Positions 8,403 to 17,716 of a stretch of DNA of 64,000 bases are shown here, piece by piece (positions within the stretch are counted from its first letter, which is position 1; every line of letters starts with the position of its first letter). The notes beneath the pieces were generated by a model, which was not told the DNA's origin, did not search any database, and saw nothing but the letters and a program-made list of their open reading frames with translations. Made by a program: the position numbers and the translations under genes. The DNA comes from [Mycobacterium] crassicus (GTDB lineage Bacteria; Actinomycetota; Actinomycetes; Mycobacteriales; Mycobacteriaceae), in NCBI RefSeq assembly GCF_020181615.1, contig NZ_CP084029.1, positions 3,578,800 through 3,642,799 on the forward strand, given 5' to 3'.

Positions 8403-9851
8403 GTGAGGCAGATGGGCCGAATCGCCGAACTGCGACGCTCCTCCCCGCTGGCGTTGCTGGTAGGGGTGGCCGCCGCCAGCGTCGGGGTCATCTACGGCTA
8501 CGACCTGTCCAATATCGCCGGCGCCCTGTTGTTCATCGAGGCCGACTTCGGGCTGTCTTCTGCTCAGCAGGAGATGGTGACCACCGCGACGGTGATCGGC
8601 GAGATCGGCGGCGCCATGGCCGGCGGGTGGCTGGCCAACGCGATCGGCCGGAAGCGCTCGATGATCTCGGTGGCCCTGGGATACGCGGTTTTCGCGTTGC
8701 TGGGAGCGGCGGCGACGTCGGTGTCGACGCTGACGGTGGCGCGGTTGCTGCTCGGTATCACCATCGGGGTGTCGGTGGTGGTCGTCCCGGTGTTCGTGGC
8801 CGAGTCGGCGCCGGCCGACGCCCGCGGCGCGCTGCTGGTCACCTACGGGGTGGCCACCGTGATCGGGATCATCGCCGGTTACCTGTTCGCCTATCTGCTG
8901 GCCGGCACCGGCAATTGGCGGGCGATGCTGGGTTTGGCCGCGGTCCCCGCCGTGCTGGTGACCCTGCTATTGGCCCGAATCCCCGACACCGCCCGCTGGT
9001 ATCTGCTCAAGGGCCGCCGCGAGGACGCCGAACGCACGCTGCGGCAGGTCGAACCGAGCATCGAGGCCGCGCAGCGCGAGCTGGCCGAGATCAGCCGGAC
9101 TCTGGCAGAGGAACGGGCCGGCGGGGTCGGTGTGCTGCGCGAGATGCTGCGGCCGCCCTACCTGCGAGCGACGCTGTTCGTGGTGACACTCGGCTTCTTC
9201 ATCCAGATCACCGGGATCAACGCGATCGTCTACTACAGCCCGCGGCTGTTCGAGAAGATGGGCTTCGAAGGCGATTTCGCGTTGCTGGTCCTGCCGGCAC
9301 TGGTGCAGGTCGCCGCCCTGGCCGCGATGATCGTCTCGCTGGCGATCATCGACCGGGTCGGCCGGCGGCCGATCCTGCTGTCGGGGATCGCGGCGATGGT
9401 CGCGGCCAACCTGCTGCTCGTTGCGGTGTTCGCCGCCGGCGAGAAGTTCGGCGACGCCTTGGCGGCGGTCAAGTTCGGCGGGGTGCTGCTGTTCACCGTC
9501 GGCTACACCTTCGGGTTCGGTTCACTGGTGTGGGTGTACGCCGGGGAGAGTCTGCCGGCCCGGATGCGGTCGATGGGGGCCTCGGCGATGCTGACCTCGG
9601 ATCTGGTGGCCAACGCGATCGTCGCCGCGGTGTTTTTGACCATGCTCACCTCGCTGGGCGGCGCCGGGACGTTCGTGGTGTTCGGGGTGCTGGCCATGCT
9701 GAGCCTTGCGTTCGTGTACCGCTACGCCCCGGAGACCAAGGGCCGGCAGTTGGAAGACATCCGGCACTTCTGGGAGAACGGCGGCCGCTGGCCAGCCGAG
9801 GACGCCCGGGACGCTGGGGCCCTGGTGCCGGACAGCGAGGCGTCGGCATGA
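8403..9851 (+). CDS. sugI: Major facilitator sugar transporter, SugI-like
   Basis: Twelve-helix sugar porter of about 480 residues. Family signatures present are GGWLANAIGRKRS (loop 2-3), PDTARWYLLKGR (end of the first half), DRVGRRP (loop 8-9) and PETKGRQLEDI near the C-terminus. It imports a sugar by proton coupling. The substrate is unknown, but the 4-bp overlap with nagA suggests amino-sugar or related import. A second start, ATG 8412, is possible; the GTG 8403 adds three residues. Confidence 0.88.
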   Translation: MRQMGRIAELRRSSPLALLVGVAAASVGVIYGYDLSNIAGALLFIEADFGLSSAQQEMVTTATVIGEIGGAMAGGWLANAIGRKRSMISVALGYAVFALLGAAATSVSTLTVARLLLGITIGVSVVVVPVFVAESAPADARGALLVTYGVATVIGIIAGYLFAYLLAGTGNWRAMLGLAAVPAVLVTLLLARIPDTARWYLLKGRREDAERTLRQVEPSIEAAQRELAEISRTLAEERAGGVGVLREMLRPPYLRATLFVVTLGFFIQITGINAIVYYSPRLFEKMGFEGDFALLVLPALVQVAALAAMIVSLAIIDRVGRRPILLSGIAAMVAANLLLVAVFAAGEKFGDALAAVKFGGVLLFTVGYTFGFGSLVWVYAGESLPARMRSMGASAMLTSDLVANAIVAAVFLTMLTSLGGAGTFVVFGVLAMLSLAFVYRYAPETKGRQLEDIRHFWENGGRWPAEDARDAGALVPDSEASA

Positions 9852-10966
9852 GCGTCATCGCCGCCGGCGCCGTGGTGCTCGACGGCCGGGTGCACCGGCC
9901 CGGCTGGGTATCGGTGGCCGACGGGCGGATCACCGACTGCGGATCCGGGCCGGTTCGCGCGGACGCCGAGTTCGGTGACGGCGTGCTGGTGCCGGGCTTC
10001 GTCGACATGCACTGCCACGGCGGCGCCGGCGTCTCCTACGCCGACGATCCGGACCGCGCGGCGGCACTGCACGCAGCGCACGGCACCACCGGCGGCCTGG
10101 CCAGCTTGGTGACCGCCTCGCCGGAAGCCCTGCTGGCACAGGTGCGCACGCTGGCTGCCGCGACCCGGCGCGGTGTGGTGGACGGCATCCACCTGGAGGG
10201 GCCGTGGCTGAGCGGGCTGCACTGCGGTGCACACGACCGCGGACAACTGCGCGCCCCCTCCGACGCCGAGGTCGATGCGCTGCTGGTCGCCGGCGACGGC
10301 ACCATCCGGATGATCACGCTGGCACCCGAGTTGCCCGGCGCCATCGCGGTCATCCGGCGCTTGGTGGATGCGGGAATCGTTGTCGCGGTGGGACATACCG
10401 ACGCGGGCTACGAACTGACGCAGCAGGCGGTCGACGCCGGTGCGACGGTCGGCACGCATTTGTTCAACGCGATGCGAGCCCTGCACCATCGCGAGCCGGG
10501 ACCGGTTCCCGCGCTGCTGTCCGATCCCCGGGTGACCGTCGAACTGATCGCCGACGGCGTGCATCTGCATGCCGGCGTGATCCGGCACGTCGTCGCCACC
10601 GCCGGCCCGGACCGGGTCGCGCTGGTCACCGATGCGATGGCCGCCGCCGGTGTGAGCGACGGCGCGTTCACCCTGGGCGGGCTCGACGTCGACGTCGACG
10701 ACGGGGTGGCCCGGCTGCACGGCACGACGACGATCGCCGGCAGCACCGCCACCATGGACCGGCTGTTCGCCGCCGCGGTACGACTGTTCGGGACAGACGA
10801 TGCGGCCCTGGCCGACGCCGTGCGCATGACCTCGTCCACTCCGGCGCGCACCCTCGGGCTGCACCGGGCCGGCGTCCTGGCCGCCGGCCGCGACGCCGAC
10901 CTGGTTGTGTTGGATCGGGATTGGCGGGTCTCGCGGGTAATGCGACGTGGCGCCTGGCTCGGATAA
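9848..10966 (+). CDS. nagA: N-acetylglucosamine-6-phosphate deacetylase
   Basis: Amidohydrolase of 372 residues that deacetylates GlcNAc-6-phosphate during amino-sugar and cell-wall recycling. Metal-binding and substrate motifs are seen in order: HCHGG (55-59), EGPWL, GHTDAGY, THLFNAM and VTDAM. The start ATG 9848 overlaps the sugI stop by 4 bp. The same open frame runs upstream antiparallel to other genes, but the NagA homology begins at MSVIAAGAVV. The sugI-nagA pair is as in M. tuberculosis Rv3331-Rv3332. Confidence 0.93.
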   Translation: MSVIAAGAVVLDGRVHRPGWVSVADGRITDCGSGPVRADAEFGDGVLVPGFVDMHCHGGAGVSYADDPDRAAALHAAHGTTGGLASLVTASPEALLAQVRTLAAATRRGVVDGIHLEGPWLSGLHCGAHDRGQLRAPSDAEVDALLVAGDGTIRMITLAPELPGAIAVIRRLVDAGIVVAVGHTDAGYELTQQAVDAGATVGTHLFNAMRALHHREPGPVPALLSDPRVTVELIADGVHLHAGVIRHVVATAGPDRVALVTDAMAAAGVSDGAFTLGGLDVDVDDGVARLHGTTTIAGSTATMDRLFAAAVRLFGTDDAALADAVRMTSSTPARTLGLHRAGVLAAGRDADLVVLDRDWRVSRVMRRGAWLG

Positions 10967-10975
10967 GCTGCGGTG

Positions 10976-11296
10976 ATGAGCGAACCGACCGTCACCCACG
11001 ACAACCGGCAGTACCAGATCACCGTCGACGGCCAACAGGCCGGATTCGCCGACTACATCGAAAACGGCGATCAGCGGATCTTCCACCACACCGTGATCGA
11101 CAAGGCGTTCGGCGGCCGCGGCCTGGCCGGCATTCTGGTCGGCGAGGCCCTGACCGACACCCGCGCGGCCGGCAAACGCGTGGTGCCGGCCTGCTCGTTC
11201 GTGGCGGGCTACATCACCAAGCACCCGGAGTTCGCCGACCTCGCCGACCCGGTCACCGAACAGACCGACGCCGCGATTCGCACAGAGCACGACTGA
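10976..11296 (+). CDS. GCN5-related N-acetyltransferase-like small protein
   Basis: A 106-residue single-domain protein of the YidJ/Gcn5-type acetyltransferase group. The acetyl-CoA loop is recognisable as DKAFGGRGLAGILV, preceded by IFHHTVID and followed by VVPACSFVAGYITKHPEF, which is the usual ending of this short family. The target is unknown. A GTG directly upstream (10973) is an alternative start. It sits 9 bp after nagA and is probably co-transcribed. Confidence 0.82.
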   Translation: MSEPTVTHDNRQYQITVDGQQAGFADYIENGDQRIFHHTVIDKAFGGRGLAGILVGEALTDTRAAGKRVVPACSFVAGYITKHPEFADLADPVTEQTDAAIRTEHD

Positions 11297-11298
11297 TC

Positions 11299-11754
11299 GT
11301 GACGCGGGTACTCGTCAACAAGCAGTCAGCCTCGGTTTACCGGGCCTACCTTGACGCCGCAGCCGAGGTGCGGACCCGGGCCGAAGAAGCCGGATTGTCG
11401 CGGACGGTCCTGGAGCTGGTGAACCTGCGGGTGTCGCAGATCAATGGGTGCGCGTTCTGCCTGAACATGCACAGTAAGGCGCTGCTGGAGACCGGTGACA
11501 CCGTGCAGCGGATCGCGGTGCTGCCGGCCTGGCGAGACACCCAGCTGTTCTCCGACACCGAACGGGCTGCCCTCGAGATCGCCGAAGCCGTCACGTGGAT
11601 CTCCGACGCCCACCTGGACGACGATGAGTACACGCTGCTGCGCGAGCACCTCACCGACGATCAGGTTTCGCTGTTGATCTGGTCGGCGATCACGATCAAC
11701 GCGTTCAACCGGGTATCGATCATGAGCCGCTACCCGGTGCGGGCCGAGAAGTAA
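11299..11754 (+). CDS. Carboxymuconolactone decarboxylase/AhpD-like protein
   Basis: A 151-residue protein with the AhpD-type core: C51-x2-C54-x3-H58 in CAFCLNMHSK, preceded by the LELVNLRVSQING helix. These residues form the redox-active or proton-relay site of alkylhydroperoxidase-like carboxymuconolactone decarboxylase family members. It is likely a peroxidase-type or small-molecule redox protein. The GTG start at 11299 follows the preceding stop by two bases, so it ends the sugI-nagA unit. Confidence 0.85.
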   Translation: MTRVLVNKQSASVYRAYLDAAAEVRTRAEEAGLSRTVLELVNLRVSQINGCAFCLNMHSKALLETGDTVQRIAVLPAWRDTQLFSDTERAALEIAEAVTWISDAHLDDDEYTLLREHLTDDQVSLLIWSAITINAFNRVSIMSRYPVRAEK

Positions 11755-11758
11755 GAAA

Positions 11759-11788
11759 CCGCGTCACCCCTCTGGGGTTACCGCGCGG
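11759..11788 (+). terminator. Hairpin after the carboxymuconolactone decarboxylase gene
   Basis: CCGCG and ACCCC pair with GGGGT and CGCGG around a TCT loop, with small bulges. It lies four bases past the stop codon and lacks a U-tract, as is common in mycobacteria. Confidence 0.45.
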
Positions 11789-11934
11789 TCGGCCTTCCTG
11801 ATGTAGTTCAAATTTGCATTACCTAGTCGATGTGGCTATGGTGGTGTCAACAAGGCCGGTTTGCAGGAGTAGTACCTTCCTCGGCCGTTGTTGATTCAGA
11901 TGCGTACGACTTTTCGCCCGAGACGAGGTGCCCG

Positions 11935-12447
11935 ATGTCCGCCGCAGTGTCCGACCAGAAGTCGTCCGACCAGAAGTCGTCCGACCAGAAGTTGTCCGAC
12001 CGGCAGGCACGCGCTTGGGGCGCCTACATCGGGAGCAGCATTCACCTCGAGACCCGGCTCGACGAGCTGCTGCGCGAGCGGACCGGCCTCACATTGATCG
12101 ACTATCACCTGCTGATGCTGCTCGCCGCGGCCCCGGACCAACGCATGCGAATGAGCGAGCTCGCCGATCGGATGGTCTTCTCCCGCAGCCGGATCACCTA
12201 CCAGATCGATTCGATGACCAAACGCGGTCTGGCCGTACGCGAATCAGCACCCGACGACCGGCGGGGCTACCGCGCGGTACTCACCGCCACCGGCCTGAAG
12301 ACCCTCCAGCAGGCGACGCCGGAGCATGCCTCCTCGGTTCGCGAGCTGTTCCTCGACGACTTGAACGCCGAGGAATTGGCTTGCGTCGAGCGCGTCTTCA
12401 GCCGGCTAGGTGACCGGCTCAGCGACGAACGAAAGGTGCGATCATGA
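11935..12447 (+). CDS. MarR-family transcriptional regulator
   Basis: A 170-residue winged-helix regulator. MSELADRMVFSRSRITYQIDSMTKRGLAVRE is split over the recognition helix and wing (around residues 78-108), with the DDRRGYRAVLT wing following. The N-terminus is an internal repeat, SDQKS three times, from 15-bp tandem copies in the DNA (11946-11990). The start is ATG 11935; a longer frame from 11830 runs through the promoter. It overlaps the F420-type gene by 4 bp, so it probably controls that gene and itself. An 8-bp palindrome CAAATTTG at 11809-11816 in the AT-rich upstream region is a possible operator. Confidence 0.87.
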   Translation: MSAAVSDQKSSDQKSSDQKLSDRQARAWGAYIGSSIHLETRLDELLRERTGLTLIDYHLLMLLAAAPDQRMRMSELADRMVFSRSRITYQIDSMTKRGLAVRESAPDDRRGYRAVLTATGLKTLQQATPEHASSVRELFLDDLNAEELACVERVFSRLGDRLSDERKVRS

Positions 12448-12842
12448 CATTCACTCCCGCCGAACTGGCCTACCTGCGCGATGAGCCGATCGGCCGGCTC
12501 GCCACCGTCGGACCCGCCGGCGACCCGCAGATCAGGCCGGTCGGCGTTCACCTCGGGCCGGACGAGACGACCATCGACATCGTCGGCCACGCCCTCCCGA
12601 AAACCCAGAAGTGGCGCAACGTGATCCGGGATCCCCAGGTGGCCTTCATCGTCGACACCGTGATCTCGGTACAGCCACCGCAGGCCCGCGGCATCGAGGT
12701 CCGCGGCGTCGGCACCGTGCTGCCGGGAGCCGGCAGCACCGAAGGCGGGCTGTCCGGCGACATCATCCGGATCACCCCCCGGCGGATCGTGGCCTGGGGC
12801 CTCGACTCCCCGGGCACCACCGCCCGCGACGTCAACCGATAA
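12444..12842 (+). CDS. PPOX-class F420-dependent oxidoreductase
   Basis: A 132-residue split-barrel protein of the pyridoxamine-phosphate-oxidase-like, F420-binding group. Diagnostic segments are ELAYLRDEPIGRLATVG, DPQIRPVGVH, KTQKWRNVIRDPQVAFIVD and the ending ITPRRIVAWGL. Members reduce unsaturated substrates with reduced coenzyme F420, and the exact substrate is unknown. It overlaps the MarR gene by 4 bp and precedes a methyltransferase by 15 bp. Confidence 0.85.
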   Translation: MTFTPAELAYLRDEPIGRLATVGPAGDPQIRPVGVHLGPDETTIDIVGHALPKTQKWRNVIRDPQVAFIVDTVISVQPPQARGIEVRGVGTVLPGAGSTEGGLSGDIIRITPRRIVAWGLDSPGTTARDVNR

Positions 12843-12857
12843 CGAAAGGAACACACC

Positions 12858-13499
12858 ATGACACACAAGATCGACTGGGACGACGCCTACCAGCAGCCGC
12901 AGGCCCCCGCGTGGAACATCGGTGCGCCGCAACCGGAATACGCCGCGCTGATCGCACGGCCGGGGACGGTCCGCGACGATGTGCTCGACGCCGGGTGCGG
13001 CCACGCCGAACTGTCCCTGGCACTGGCCGCCCGCGGTCACACCGTCGTCGGCATCGACCTGTCCCCCACCGCCGTCGCGGCCGCCACGGCTGCCGCCGCC
13101 GAACGCGGCCTGACCACCGCGACATTCGCCGCGGCCGACATCACCGCGTTGACGGGCTACGACGGCCGGTTCTCCACCATCTTCGACAGCGGACTGCTGC
13201 ACGCCCTGCCCGACGAACTGCGGGAGAACTACCTGCGGGCCATGCACCGTGCGGCGGCACCGGGTGCGACGTTCTACATCCTGGCTTTCGGCGCGGGCGC
13301 CTTCGGAGACCATGAGGGGCCCGGCCCCACCCAGTTCACCGAAGAGCAGATCCGCGAGACCGTTTCGGCCGTCTGGCAGGTCGACGAGGTCCGGCCGGCA
13401 CCGCTGTTCGCCACCACGGGAGAGCTGCACGGCAGCCCGGATTCAGGGACACCCGGGAGCATCCAGATGCCCGGCTTCCTGGTGACCGCGCACAAGTAG
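12858..13499 (+). CDS. Class I SAM-dependent methyltransferase
   Basis: A 213-residue methyltransferase. Motif I is DAGCGHAELSLALA (about 44-57) with the acidic end of beta-2 in HTVVGIDLSP, then FAAADIT and FDSGLLHALP. Related short proteins methylate small hydrophobic molecules, including thiopurine-type substrates. It follows the MarR/F420 pair with a clear ribosome binding site (AAAGGA), so the three probably form a detoxification-type unit. Substrate unknown. Confidence 0.82.
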   Translation: MTHKIDWDDAYQQPQAPAWNIGAPQPEYAALIARPGTVRDDVLDAGCGHAELSLALAARGHTVVGIDLSPTAVAAATAAAAERGLTTATFAAADITALTGYDGRFSTIFDSGLLHALPDELRENYLRAMHRAAAPGATFYILAFGAGAFGDHEGPGPTQFTEEQIRETVSAVWQVDEVRPAPLFATTGELHGSPDSGTPGSIQMPGFLVTAHK

Positions 13500-13518
13500 C
13501 ACCGACGAGGGCCGCCAG

Positions 13519-14409
13519 TCAGGTGCGCAGGGTGTCCGCCGACGTCGCCGCCCACGCGGTGGCGAACAGAATGAGCCGGGCGGTGACGTAGGCGAACACC
13601 AGCAGGCCCAGAACCGGCCCGAAGACCGCCCCGGCCGGGCCGTTGATCACCGACTGCAGATACACCGAGCCGGCCTGCTTGAAAAGTTCGTAGCCGACCG
13701 CGGCGATGGCGCCGGCCTCCATCGCGCTGCTGAAGCTCACCGACTCCCGGGGCAGCCGGGCGATCATCCAGGTGAACAGCAGCCACGACACCGTCGCCGC
13801 CATCAGCAGCGACGCGACCCGCAGCAGCCCGCCCAGCAGGGTGAAATCGGGAACCCCCAACCAGCGCAGCACGTTTCGCATCAGCTTCGGGTCGGACAGG
13901 GCGGTCAGGGCGATGGTGGCCAGCATGGCGCCGAAAGCCCACACCATCACGAGCAGGTCCGAGAGCTTGGATGAGACGAAACCCTGCTTGTCCGAACGGG
14001 TCTCCCACATCTCCGACAGCGCCTCGCGCAGGTTGGCCATCCAGGTCAACCCCACCCAGGCGGCGGTCGCCAGGCCGATCACCCCCACCGAGGCGCGTGA
14101 GGAGATCGCGGCGTCCATCAGGGTGACGAGCTCGTTGCCGAACTCCCCGGGAATGGAGTGCTTGATCCGGCTTTCGATCCCGTCGAGCACCTCGGGCCGT
14201 CGCGACAGCAGAAACCCGCCGACGGAGAACCCGACCATCGCCAGCGGGAACAGCGCGAAGATCGTGTAGTAGCTCATCCCGGCGGCGAAGAAGTTGCCCT
14301 GGCAGTCGTCGTAACGTTCCTGGGCCCGCACCACGTGATCGAACCAGCCGTACCGGGCGCGCAGCCGGTCGATGACGCCCGGCTTGGACCGGTCGGTCTG
14401 GTCGGTCAC
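13519..14409 (-). CDS. YihY/BrkB-family inner membrane protein (Rv3335c-like)
   Basis: A 296-residue membrane protein with about six helices. It contains the YihY hallmark FFAAGMSYYTIFALFPLAM and a family-typical SWLLFTWMIARLPRE segment. The GTG start is at 14409. Despite the older name, members are not ribonucleases; function remains unclear. It lies 7 bp after trpS on the same strand, as Rv3335c follows trpS in M. tuberculosis. Confidence 0.85.
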   Translation of the reverse strand: MTDQTDRSKPGVIDRLRARYGWFDHVVRAQERYDDCQGNFFAAGMSYYTIFALFPLAMVGFSVGGFLLSRRPEVLDGIESRIKHSIPGEFGNELVTLMDAAISSRASVGVIGLATAAWVGLTWMANLREALSEMWETRSDKQGFVSSKLSDLLVMVWAFGAMLATIALTALSDPKLMRNVLRWLGVPDFTLLGGLLRVASLLMAATVSWLLFTWMIARLPRESVSFSSAMEAGAIAAVGYELFKQAGSVYLQSVINGPAGAVFGPVLGLLVFAYVTARLILFATAWAATSADTLRT

Positions 14410-14416
14410 GGCTTAC

Positions 14417-15451
<1,035 letters not shown>

Positions 15452-15490
15452 TCACGCCCTCGGTGCGGCGGGCCGTGGTGACCGGGCATT

Positions 15491-15516
15491 GGTAACAGAG
15501 CACCTGCTCTGTTACC
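15491..15516. promoter_or_regulatory. 26-bp palindromic operator upstream of tetR-family gene
   Basis: Two perfect 12-bp arms, GGTAACAGAGCA and TGCTCTGTTACC, flank CC. The palindrome ends directly before the GTG at 15517 and 9 bp before ATG 15526. Its length and symmetry fit a TetR-dimer operator, and it is also only 54 bp from the trpS start. Confidence 0.75.
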
Positions 15517-15525
15517 GTGGCCGAC

Positions 15526-16134
15526 ATGCCCCGCCCGCGCGTACACGACCCCGATCGGGTGCTGGACGCCGTCGAGTCGCTGGCGGCCCGCTCCGGCCCC
15601 GCCGCGGTGACGATCCGCGCGGTCAGCGAGGCGGCCGGCGTCTCCAACGGCGCGGTCTATCACGGGTTCGGGTCGCGAGCCGGGCTGGTGGGTGCGGCCT
15701 GGCTGCGCGCCGCACGGTGCTTCCTGACCGTGCAGGGCGAGCTGGTGAGTGCGACGCCGGAACCGGCCGATGCGGTGATCGCCGCCGCCGACGCCCCGGT
15801 GGCCTTCGCCGAACGTCACCCGGACGCATCCAAGCTGCTGTCGGCGATCAGCCGCGACGAACTGCTCGACGACGAACTGCCGACCGAAATCGCCGAACAG
15901 CTGCGCCACGTCGACGCCGAGCTGATCGGATTGCTCATCCGGCTCGCCGTCGCGCTGTGGAACCGCCGCGATGCCGCCGCGGTCGACACCATCACCACCT
16001 GCGTCGTGGACCTGCCCACCGCGATTGTGCTCAGCCGCAGCCGGCTGCGCTGTGCCACCGCCCGAGCCCAACTGCACGCCGCCGTACGCGCCGTGCTGTC
16101 CGTCGGACCAACTGAGAAAGGATCCACCCCATGA
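15526..16134 (+). CDS. TetR-family transcriptional regulator
   Basis: A 202-residue repressor. The N-terminal helix-turn-helix is VTIRAVSEAAGVSNGAVYHGF (about 28-48), and the C-terminal ligand domain is helical. ATG 15526 gives the usual N-terminus; GTG 15517, touching the operator, is the alternative. It overlaps the following enoyl-CoA hydratase gene by 4 bp, so the pair forms one unit, probably self-repressed through the adjacent palindrome and induced by an acyl-CoA-type ligand (inferred from the neighbour). Confidence 0.87.
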   Translation: MPRPRVHDPDRVLDAVESLAARSGPAAVTIRAVSEAAGVSNGAVYHGFGSRAGLVGAAWLRAARCFLTVQGELVSATPEPADAVIAAADAPVAFAERHPDASKLLSAISRDELLDDELPTEIAEQLRHVDAELIGLLIRLAVALWNRRDAAAVDTITTCVVDLPTAIVLSRSRLRCATARAQLHAAVRAVLSVGPTEKGSTP

Positions 16135-16784
16135 AGCTGACCTATGACGACAAGATCGCAGTGCTGGACCTCGGCGACGACGAGAACCGGTTCTCCCCCG
16201 GCTTTCTCGACGAGATCAACCGGATGCTCGACGACGTGCTGGCCGCCGACGCGCAGGGCCTGGTGACCACCGCGGGCGGCAAGTTCTACACCAACGGCCT
16301 GGACCTGGACTGGCTGATGGCCAACGGCGACCGCACCGACTGGTACGTCGGCCGGGTGCACGCCCTGCTGGCGCGGGTACTGACGCTGCCGATCCCCACC
16401 GCCGCGGCGGTGGTCGGCCACGCATTCGGGGCCGGCGCGATGCTGGCGATCGCCCACGACTTCCGGGTCATGCGCGCCGATCGCGGCTTCTTCTGCTTCC
16501 CCGAGGTCGACATCCGGATTCCGTTCACTCCCGGGATGGCCGCGCTGATCCAGGCCAAGCTCACCCCGCAGGCTCAGGTGGCGTCGATGACGACCGGCCG
16601 CCGGTTCGGCGGCGTGGACGCGCAGCAGTTCGGGATCGTGGACGACACCGCCGCCGAGGGTGCGGTGACCCCGACCGCGACCGAGTTGCTGCGGCCGCTG
16701 GCGGGCAAGGATTCGGGCACGCTGGGCGCCATCAAGAACACCATGTTCGGCCCGGCGGTGGCGGCGCTGACGGCATCCCACTGA
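16131..16784 (+). CDS. Enoyl-CoA hydratase/isomerase family protein
   Basis: A 217-residue crotonase-fold protein, shorter than the usual 250-270. The oxyanion-hole segments are visible as GGKFYTNGLDLDW and VGHAFGAGAMLAIAHDFRVMR, followed by FFCFPEVDIRIPF. The latter resembles delta3-delta2 enoyl-CoA isomerases more than hydratases, because a hydratase-type second glutamate pair is not evident. It is coupled to the upstream TetR gene by a 4-bp overlap and is likely its main target. A long inverted repeat follows its stop codon. Confidence 0.82.
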   Translation: MKLTYDDKIAVLDLGDDENRFSPGFLDEINRMLDDVLAADAQGLVTTAGGKFYTNGLDLDWLMANGDRTDWYVGRVHALLARVLTLPIPTAAAVVGHAFGAGAMLAIAHDFRVMRADRGFFCFPEVDIRIPFTPGMAALIQAKLTPQAQVASMTTGRRFGGVDAQQFGIVDDTAAEGAVTPTATELLRPLAGKDSGTLGAIKNTMFGPAVAALTASH

Positions 16785-16837
16785 CTCTGCGCGCACCAGG
16801 CAAAAGTTCGAGTAACCCGCCTGGTGGACGCAGAATC
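16783..16837 (+). terminator. Long inverted repeat between enoyl-CoA hydratase and cobG
   Basis: Arms of 19 bp (16783-16801 and 16819-16837) match at 16 positions, with cores CACCAGGC and GCCTGGTG, around a 17-nt loop. It starts inside the stop codon and fills most of the 74-bp gap. It probably ends the tetR unit, but could be a dispersed palindromic repeat. Confidence 0.5.
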
Positions 16838-16858
16838 GACGCCCTAACGTGGTCCAAC

Positions 16859-17716
16859 ATGCGGACCAGAGTGCGCGCTGACCGATGCCCCGGCGTGCTG
16901 CGCCCTTGGGTGGCCGACGACGGGCTGCTGGTGCGGCTGCGCCTGGTCGGCGGCCGGCTGCCGGCAACCGCACTGGCCCGGTTGCTGCAGGTCAGTGCCG
17001 AGTTCGGCGACGGCTCGGTCTACCTGACCAAGCGAGCCAACCTGCAGCTGCGCGGGTTGGCCGGGCAGGACGGTGCGCTCACCCCCGATGCGGTGGCGGC
17101 CCTGGAGTCGACCGGGCTGCTGCCGTCGCGCAGCCACGAACTGGTCCGCAACATCCTGGTCTCCCCGCAGACCGGCTACGCCGGCGGCCGGGCAGACCTG
17201 CGGCCGGTGGCGACTGAGCTGGACGCCCTGCTGTGTGCCGATCCACGCCTCGCCGCGCTGCCCGGCCGCTTCCTGTTCGTCCTCGACGACGGCCGCGGCG
17301 ACCTGGTGGATCGATCGGCCGATGCCGGCCTGGTCGCACTCAGCAGCACCGCGGCGCAGCTGCGGATCGGCGAGCACTGGGGACCGGTGATCGGCATCGA
17401 CGACGCTGCCGCCCGGCTCGCCGCACTGGCGGGTGTGTTCCAGGAGGCCCGCGGTGGGCGCCCGGATGCGCCCTGGCATATCCGCGAACTCGCCAGGCCC
17501 CCACAGCCCCTGCAGGCCGGAGCCGCCGCCGACCCGCGCATCCCGGCCCCGTCGGGTCCGTTACCGTTTGGCAGCGTGCCCGGCGGCACCCACCTGCGTG
17601 TGCCCGACGGCCTGCTCGCGCCGGATCAGGCGCGGTCGCTGTTGGGGTACGCCGAGCTCGTGGTGACGCCGTGGCAGGGTGTCTTCATCCCCCAAGCCCA
17701 GGAGGCGAATCGGTGA
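16859..17716 (+). CDS. cobG: Precorrin-3B synthase-like protein (CobG)
   Basis: Converts precorrin-3A to precorrin-3B by oxygen-dependent lactone formation in aerobic cobalamin synthesis. The N-terminus CPGVLRPWVADDG, then LTKRANLQLRGL and the SHELVRNILVSP block, matches CobG and the nitrite/sulfite-reductase half-domain fold. A later FLFVLDDGRGDLVD is also typical. At 285 residues it is shorter than many CobG proteins, and only two cysteines are visible in the whole frame, so a four-cysteine [4Fe-4S] site is not evident. It is coupled by a 4-bp overlap to cobH. No cobalamin riboswitch is seen ahead of it. Confidence 0.8.
   Translation: MRTRVRADRCPGVLRPWVADDGLLVRLRLVGGRLPATALARLLQVSAEFGDGSVYLTKRANLQLRGLAGQDGALTPDAVAALESTGLLPSRSHELVRNILVSPQTGYAGGRADLRPVATELDALLCADPRLAALPGRFLFVLDDGRGDLVDRSADAGLVALSSTAAQLRIGEHWGPVIGIDDAAARLAALAGVFQEARGGRPDAPWHIRELARPPQPLQAGAAADPRIPAPSGPLPFGSVPGGTHLRVPDGLLAPDQARSLLGYAELVVTPWQGVFIPQAQEANR

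Noticed and set aside
7862..9847. Long in-frame extension upstream of nagA
   Set aside because: Arg/Gly/Pro-rich translation overlapping the PucR and sugI genes in another frame; NagA similarity begins only at 9848.
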